In this document: positions 5,957 through 9,012 of the stretch, one piece after another
Layout of the letters: each line of letters begins with the position of its first letter
Position numbering within the stretch: the first letter of the stretch is position 1
From: Fimenecus sp045531435
Lineage (GTDB): Bacteria; Bacillota; Clostridia; Oscillospirales; Acutalibacteraceae
Direction of reading: 5' to 3'
Length of the DNA stretch: 9,012 nucleotides
Assembly: GCA_045531435.1 (NCBI GenBank)
Contig: JAZSDZ010000132.1
Coordinates: 1-9,012 of the forward strand
The notes under the pieces: generated by a model
Databases searched by the model: none
What the model saw: only the letters and a program-made list of their open reading frames with translations
What the model was told of the DNA's origin: nothing
Position numbers and translations under genes: made by a program

Positions 5957-7051
5957 ATGAAACTTGGTATTGTTGGTTTACCTAACGTTGGTAAAAGCAC
6001 ACTTTTTAATGCGATTACAAATGCAGGTGCACAGTCTGCAAACTACGCTTTCTGCACAATTGAGCCAAATGTTGGCGTTGTCGCAGTGCCTGATTACAGA
6101 ATTGACAAACTTGCAGAAATGTATAACCCTGCAAAAATTACTCCTGCTACAATCGAATTTGTTGATATTGCAGGTCTTGTAAAAGGTGCATCAAAGGGTG
6201 AAGGACTTGGCAATAAATTCCTTTCACACATCCGTGAGGTTGATGCTATTATTCACGTTGTCCGTTGCTTTGATAATGACGATATTATCCACGTTGAAGG
6301 TAGTATTGACCCACAGCGTGACATTGAAACAATAAATCTTGAACTTATTCTTTCTGATGTTGAAATTCTTGACAGAAGAATTTCAAAGGTTGAAAAAGAC
6401 CTTAAGGGTGATAAGTCGCTCCAGAAGGAACTTGATTTCTTAAAACGTCTTCGTGGTGAGTTAGAAAACGGTGTCAATGCCCGTGCAGTTGAAGCTGATG
6501 ATGAAGAAAAGGAATTTCTTTCTGCTGTTGCACTTCTTTCATCAAAGCCTGTTATCTACGCTTGTAATATGAGTGAAGAAGACTTTGCAAATGATATCCG
6601 TGACAATGCAAGATATAATGCAGTTTGTAAGCTTGCAGAAGCAGAAGGTGCTGAAACTCTTCCAATCTGTGCTGAACTTGAAGCACAGATTGCTGAACTC
6701 GATAAGGAAGAAAAGGAAATGTTCCTTGCTGATTTAGGTATCGAACAGGGCGGTCTTGATCTTCTTATTCAACGTTCATACAACCTTTTAGGACTTATTT
6801 CATATCTTACAGCAGGTCAGCCTGAAGTTCGTGCATGGACAATCAAAAAAGGCACAAAAGCACCTCAGGCAGCAGGTAAAATCCATACTGATTTTGAGCG
6901 TGGATTTATCCGTGCAGAAGTTATTCATTTTGACGACCTTATGGCAAACGGCACAATGCAGGCAGCAAAAGAAAAAGGGCTTGTCCGTTCAGAAGGCAAG
7001 GAATATGTCATGAAAGACGGAGATATCGTATTATTCCGATTTAATGTATAA
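5957..7051 (+). CDS. ychF: Redox-regulated P-loop ATPase YchF (Obg family, Ola1 homologue)
   Basis: This 364-residue cytosolic protein matches the usual length of YchF, a TRAFAC-class P-loop NTPase that binds ribosomes and prefers ATP over GTP. Motifs: G1 G7-LPNVGKST15; G3 D70-IAG73 in VDIAGLVKGASKGEGLGN; the altered G4 N204-MSE207, where classical GTPases have NKxD, which explains the ATP preference; an inserted helical segment rich in K/E (about 130-190); and a C-terminal TGS domain (about 280-363, EVRAWTIKKGTKAPQAAGKIHTDFERGFIRAEV). The start is supported by AAGGA at 5942-5946, ten bases upstream. Its family is linked to translation and stress responses. A tRNA-Arg gene starts 20 bases after its stop with no terminator between, so the two are probably co-transcribed. 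Confidence 0.97.
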   Translation: MKLGIVGLPNVGKSTLFNAITNAGAQSANYAFCTIEPNVGVVAVPDYRIDKLAEMYNPAKITPATIEFVDIAGLVKGASKGEGLGNKFLSHIREVDAIIHVVRCFDNDDIIHVEGSIDPQRDIETINLELILSDVEILDRRISKVEKDLKGDKSLQKELDFLKRLRGELENGVNARAVEADDEEKEFLSAVALLSSKPVIYACNMSEEDFANDIRDNARYNAVCKLAEAEGAETLPICAELEAQIAELDKEEKEMFLADLGIEQGGLDLLIQRSYNLLGLISYLTAGQPEVRAWTIKKGTKAPQAAGKIHTDFERGFIRAEVIHFDDLMANGTMQAAKEKGLVRSEGKEYVMKDGDIVLFRFNV

Positions 7052-7071
7052 GTTGGAAAGAATTATAATTT

Positions 7072-7148
7072 GTGCTTGTAGCTCAGATGGATAGAGCGTC
7101 AGACTCCGACTCTGAAGGCCGCTGGTTCAACTCCGGTCAAGCACACCA
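7072..7148 (+). tRNA. tRNA-Arg (anticodon CCG), CCA encoded
   Basis: The 77-nt cloverleaf has acceptor stem GTGCTTG/CAAGCAC with seven perfect pairs, discriminator A and encoded CCA. The D-arm is GCTC...GAGC. The anticodon stem TCAGA/TCTGA encloses loop CTCCGAC, giving anticodon CCG, which reads CGG. The T-arm GCTGG-TTCAACT-CCGGT has two G-U pairs. It starts only 20 bases after the ychF stop. The TATAAT-like bases at 7064-7069 are too close to the mature 5' end to be its -10, so it probably matures from the ychF transcript by RNase P, or from a promoter inside ychF. Confidence 0.95.
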
Positions 7149-7175
7149 AAAAAGCACCCTTGTGGTGCTTTTTTT
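7148..7175 (+). terminator. Terminator shared by ychF and tRNA-Arg(CCG)
   Basis: AAAAAAGCACC (7148-7158) pairs with GGTGCTTTTTT around a five-base loop (7159-7163) and runs into seven to eight T residues ending at 7175. The first base of the stem is the last A of the tRNA CCA, the same abutting arrangement as at the other tRNA in this window. Confidence 0.92.
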
Positions 7176-7249
7176 GCAGGTGTTACAGATTATAAATTCT
7201 TGTTTTATCAGAATACAAATAAATATATATCACGAAATGCAAAAAGTGC

Positions 7250-7278
7250 TTGACTTTTGACAACTCTTTTGATATCAT
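7250..7278 (+). promoter_or_regulatory. Promoter of the rplU-prp-rpmA operon
   Basis: -35 TTGACT (7250-7255), a 17-bp spacer and -10 TATCAT (7273-7278) predict a start near 7285, about 90 bases before rplU. A second, perfect TTGACA lies seven bases later (7257-7262), but a -10 at the right distance from it is poor. The 74 bases before this promoter (7176-7249) are A+T-rich and show nothing else. Confidence 0.7.
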
Positions 7279-7285
7279 ATTTAAG

Positions 7286-7367
7286 CCGCATATTAGGGGG
7301 TAGTGTGTCTGAATGCACTGAAAGTGAGAATTTCCACCCTCGATAGCGAGTCTATATTTAAGGTAGG
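7286..7367 (+). ncRNA. Structured leader of rplU, probable L21 leader
   Basis: The leader folds by eye into a compact three-way junction: outer helix GGGGGT (7296-7301) with ACCCTC (7336-7341), hairpin AGTGTG/TGCACT (7302-7307 with 7314-7319), and hairpin GAAA/TTTC (7320-7323 with 7331-7334). A further CTCG-ATAG-CGAG hairpin (7339-7350) competes with the outer helix for bases 7339-7341. An L21 autoregulatory leader is known upstream of rplU in Firmicutes, and position and size agree. Assignment to that family is inferred from context, not from a covariance model. The ribosome-binding site AGGTAGG (7361-7367) follows. Confidence 0.6.
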
Positions 7368-7375
7368 TTAGAAAA

Positions 7376-7687
7376 ATGTACGCAATCATCGTAACAGGCG
7401 GCAAGCAGTACAAGGTACAGAACGGCGACGTTGTATTTGTAGAAAAGCTTGACGTAGAAGCAGATGCAGAGATTACTTTTGACAAGGTTCTCGCAGTTGG
7501 TTCAGAAGACGGACTTAAAGCAGGTGCACCATATGTTGACGGTGCAACAGTAACTGCAAAGGTTCTCAAGAATGGCAAGGGTAAGAAAATCACAGTATTT
7601 ACTTACAAGCCAAAGAAGAACGAAAAGCGTAAGAAGGGTCATCGTCAGCCATATACAAAGGTTGAGATTACCGGTATCAACGCATAA
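7376..7687 (+). CDS. rplU: 50S ribosomal protein L21 (bL21)
   Basis: This 103-residue protein of normal length opens MYAIIVTGGKQYKVQNGD and ends with the family signature KPKKNEKRKKGHRQPYTKVEITGI, a highly basic stretch that contacts 23S rRNA. It is first in the conserved Firmicute operon rplU-prp-rpmA. AGGTAGG (7361-7367) lies eight bases before the ATG. Its stop overlaps the next start by one base (TAATG at 7685-7689), which indicates translational coupling to prp. Expression is probably controlled through the structured leader just upstream. Confidence 0.98.
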   Translation: MYAIIVTGGKQYKVQNGDVVFVEKLDVEADAEITFDKVLAVGSEDGLKAGAPYVDGATVTAKVLKNGKGKKITVFTYKPKKNEKRKKGHRQPYTKVEITGINA

Positions 7688-8010
7688 TGACAACAGCAAA
7701 ATTTCTGTTTTCTGATGACACAATAATTTCCTTTGAGTTAAGTGGTCACAGTGGTGCAGGGGAATATGGTACAGACATTGTTTGTAGTGCAGTTTCTTCA
7801 GCAGTTTATATGGCGGCGAATACTATAATCGAAATTATGAAACTGACTCCGGAAACAGAGGTCCGTGACGGGTACTTAAAACTTGAAATGAGTTTTGATG
7901 ATGCTCGTAAATCGAAAGTGATAACTGACGGATTGTATTTACATTTAGGTGAATTACAAGGTCAGTATCCCAACAACTTGAAACTTGAAAGAGGTGTTTT
8001 TGATGCTTAA
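7687..8010 (+). CDS. prp: Ribosomal-processing cysteine protease Prp (YsxB family)
   Basis: This 107-residue cysteine protease removes the N-terminal extension of ribosomal protein L27 in Firmicutes and relatives. The catalytic pair is visible as H21 in ELSGHSGAG and C33 in GTDIVCSAVSSAV, the G-H...D-I-V-C pattern of the family. The ATG shares its A with the rplU stop codon, and no separate Shine-Dalgarno sequence is obvious, so translation probably depends on ribosomes finishing rplU. Its last eight bases overlap the start of rpmA, its substrate's gene. Older annotations call it a DUF464 protein. Confidence 0.96.
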   Translation: MTTAKFLFSDDTIISFELSGHSGAGEYGTDIVCSAVSSAVYMAANTIIEIMKLTPETEVRDGYLKLEMSFDDARKSKVITDGLYLHLGELQGQYPNNLKLERGVFDA

Positions 8011-8287
8011 AATCAACATTCAGTTATTTGCTCATAAAAAAGGTATGGGTTCTACTAAGAACGGCCGTGACTCAGAGTCAAAGCGTCTTGGTGTAAAGAG
8101 AGCAGACGGTCAGTTTGTTCTTGCTGGTAACATCCTTGTTAAGCAGCGTGGTACTCACATCCACCCAGGTAACAACGTAGGTCGTGGTTCTGACGACTCA
8201 CTTTTCGCACTTGTTGACGGTAAAGTTAAGTTCGAAAGAATGGGCAAAGACAGAAAAAAGGTAAGCGTTTATCCTGTTGAACAGTAA
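8003..8287 (+). CDS. rpmA: 50S ribosomal protein L27 (bL27) with Prp-cleaved N-terminal extension
   Basis: This 94-residue protein begins MLKINIQLF followed by AHKKGMGSTKNGRDSESKRLG. In Firmicutes Prp cuts after that Phe (residue 9) to expose the A-H-K-K-G end that reaches the peptidyl-transferase centre; uncleaved L27 blocks ribosome function. The start chosen is the ATG at 8003, with AGAGGTG (7990-7996) six bases upstream; an in-frame TTG at 7985 would add six residues and lacks this support. The gene overlaps prp by eight bases. The rest (KRADGQFVLAGNILVKQRGTHIHPGNNVGRGSDDSLFALVDG) is canonical L27. A strong terminator follows 13 bases after the stop. Confidence 0.98.
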   Translation: MLKINIQLFAHKKGMGSTKNGRDSESKRLGVKRADGQFVLAGNILVKQRGTHIHPGNNVGRGSDDSLFALVDGKVKFERMGKDRKKVSVYPVEQ

Positions 8288-8300
8288 TTTTTAACCGCTT

Positions 8301-8336
8301 TATTCCCATCGCGTAAGTGGTGGGAATATTTTTTTT
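8301..8336 (+). terminator. Terminator of the rplU-prp-rpmA operon
   Basis: A 10-bp stem (TATTCCCATC 8301-8310 with GGTGGGAATA 8319-8328, one T-G pair) with an eight-base loop is followed by eight T residues (8329-8336). It cleanly separates the ribosomal operon from alaA. Confidence 0.92.
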
Positions 8337-8370
8337 AGAGTGATATAAAAATATTTATGAGGTGTTTCTC

Positions 8371-9012
8371 ATGAAAACTTTTAATAAAAGTACAAAACTT
8401 GACAATGTATGTTATGACATCCGTGGTCCTGTAATGGATGAGGCTGTTAGAATGGAATCTGAAGGACAGCGAATTCTTAAACTTAATATCGGCAATCCTG
8501 CACCTTTTGGATTTACAGCTCCTGATGAGGTTATCCGTGATATGATGTATAATCTTCGTGAGTGTGAGGGATATTCCGACTCAAAGGGTATTTTCAGTGC
8601 GAGAAAGTCCATAATGCAGTATTGCCAGATTAAGGGAATTAAAGGTGTTGATATCGGCGATATTTACCTTGGTAACGGCGTAAGTGAATTGATTACAATG
8701 TCAATGCAGGGACTTCTGGACAATGGTGACGAAATCCTTGTGCCATCACCTGACTACCCACTCTGGACTGCATCTGTAACTTTAGCAGGTGGTAATGCTG
8801 TTCACTATATGTGTGACGAGCAGAATGAGTGGAATCCTGACCTTGACGATATTAAAAAGAAGATTACAGCAAAAACAAAGGGTATTGTTGTAATTAACCC
8901 TAATAACCCGACAGGTGCATTGTATAGTGACGAGATTTTAAAGGAAATCGTTGAAATAGCTCGTCAGAATGACCTTATTCTTTTTGCTGATGAAATCTAT
9001 GACAGACTTGTT
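8371..9012 (+). CDS. alaA: Alanine aminotransferase AlaA-like, PLP-dependent class I/II (3' part beyond the window)
   Basis: The first 214 codons of a fold-type I aminotransferase are present; the E. coli homologue has about 405 residues, so roughly half is missing at the window edge. It should interconvert pyruvate plus glutamate with alanine plus 2-oxoglutarate in the cytoplasm. The sequence follows E. coli AlaA closely: KLDNVCYDIRGPVMDEA, KLNIGNPAPFGFTAPDEV, YLGNGVSELI (100-109, cofactor phosphate region), PSPDYPLWTASV (Y129, ring-stacking region), I-N176-PNNPTG182 with the substrate and cofactor Asn, and A-D207-EIYD with the Asp that contacts the pyridine nitrogen. The catalytic Lys lies past the edge. 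The ATG has GAGGTG (8359-8364) six bases upstream. Only 34 bases separate it from the previous terminator; an A+T-rich TATAAA (8344-8349) is a possible -10 but no good -35 is seen. Confidence 0.94.
   Translation, partial: MKTFNKSTKLDNVCYDIRGPVMDEAVRMESEGQRILKLNIGNPAPFGFTAPDEVIRDMMYNLRECEGYSDSKGIFSARKSIMQYCQIKGIKGVDIGDIYLGNGVSELITMSMQGLLDNGDEILVPSPDYPLWTASVTLAGGNAVHYMCDEQNEWNPDLDDIKKKITAKTKGIVVINPNNPTGALYSDEILKEIVEIARQNDLILFADEIYDRLV

Noticed and set aside
5964..6477. Alternative-frame open frames within ychF
   Set aside because: They overlap a full-length canonical ychF in other frames and lack start signals or domain resemblance.
7064..7069. TATAAT just before tRNA-Arg(CCG), considered as its -10
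   Set aside because: Transcription would start inside the mature tRNA, so it cannot serve that gene; it has no paired -35 either.
7072..7260. A 62-codon plus-strand frame starting at the tRNA
   Set aside because: Its start (MLVAQMDRASDSDSEG) is translated tRNA-Arg(CCG), a frequent annotation artefact, and it then crosses a terminator.
7183..7593. A 136-codon minus-strand frame
   Set aside because: It is antisense to rplU, its leader and promoter, with no ribosome-binding site or family resemblance.
7985..8002. Upstream TTG start for rpmA adding MKEVFL
   Set aside because: The ribosome-binding site at 7990-7996 points to the ATG at 8003, and the resulting N-terminus matches the known Prp-cleavable L27 leader.
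1..9012. CRISPR arrays, insertion sequences, prophage genes, toxin-antitoxin or defence modules
   Set aside because: I saw no spaced direct repeats, transposase or integrase motifs, or defence-type domains; gene content and style are ordinary chromosomal.

Overview
The window is A+T-rich chromosomal DNA. It looks like a low-GC Gram-positive of the class Clostridia, probably a gut Ruminococcus/Oscillospiraceae-like species. The evidence is the rplU-prp-rpmA operon with an L27 that starts with the Prp-cleavable peptide ending in F|AHKKG, strong AGGAGG/AGGTG ribosome-binding sites, TTGACA/TATAAT promoters with 17-18 bp spacers, and a very large secreted protein with a Gram-positive C-terminal anchor. 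The exact species cannot be read from the sequence.

Layout. Bases 1-47 hold the terminator of an upstream plus-strand gene. A minus-strand tRNA-Arg(ACG) follows (170-246), with its own promoter and a terminator overlapping its CCA end. From 4196 down to 549 runs one 1215-residue minus-strand gene for a secreted, membrane- or wall-anchored protein with two complete calcineurin-like metallophosphoesterase domains; it is the most distinctive gene here. Upstream of it, also on the minus strand and each with its own promoter, are a MacB/LolD-type ABC transporter ATPase with no permease beside it (4357-5040) and a ThiF-fold TcdA-like tRNA-modification enzyme (5140-5820).

A divergent, interleaved promoter pair (5876-5915) then switches transcription to the plus strand: ychF (P-loop ATPase), a tRNA-Arg(CCG) only 20 bp after ychF and sharing its terminator, then a promoter, a structured leader (probable L21 leader) and the overlapping genes rplU-prp-rpmA, ending in a strong terminator. 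The window closes inside alaA, an alanine aminotransferase cut by the right edge.

Much of the content concerns translation: two arginine tRNAs for the CGN codon box, TcdA (t6A to ct6A on tRNA), YchF (ribosome-associated), L21, L27 and the protease that matures L27. I found no CRISPR array, insertion sequence, phage gene or toxin-antitoxin pair, and no clear new multi-gene system. The items most worth following are the double-headed phosphoesterase with its non-canonical anchor, the interleaved divergent promoter, the mRNA-tRNA transcription unit, and the rplU leader with mutually exclusive pairings.
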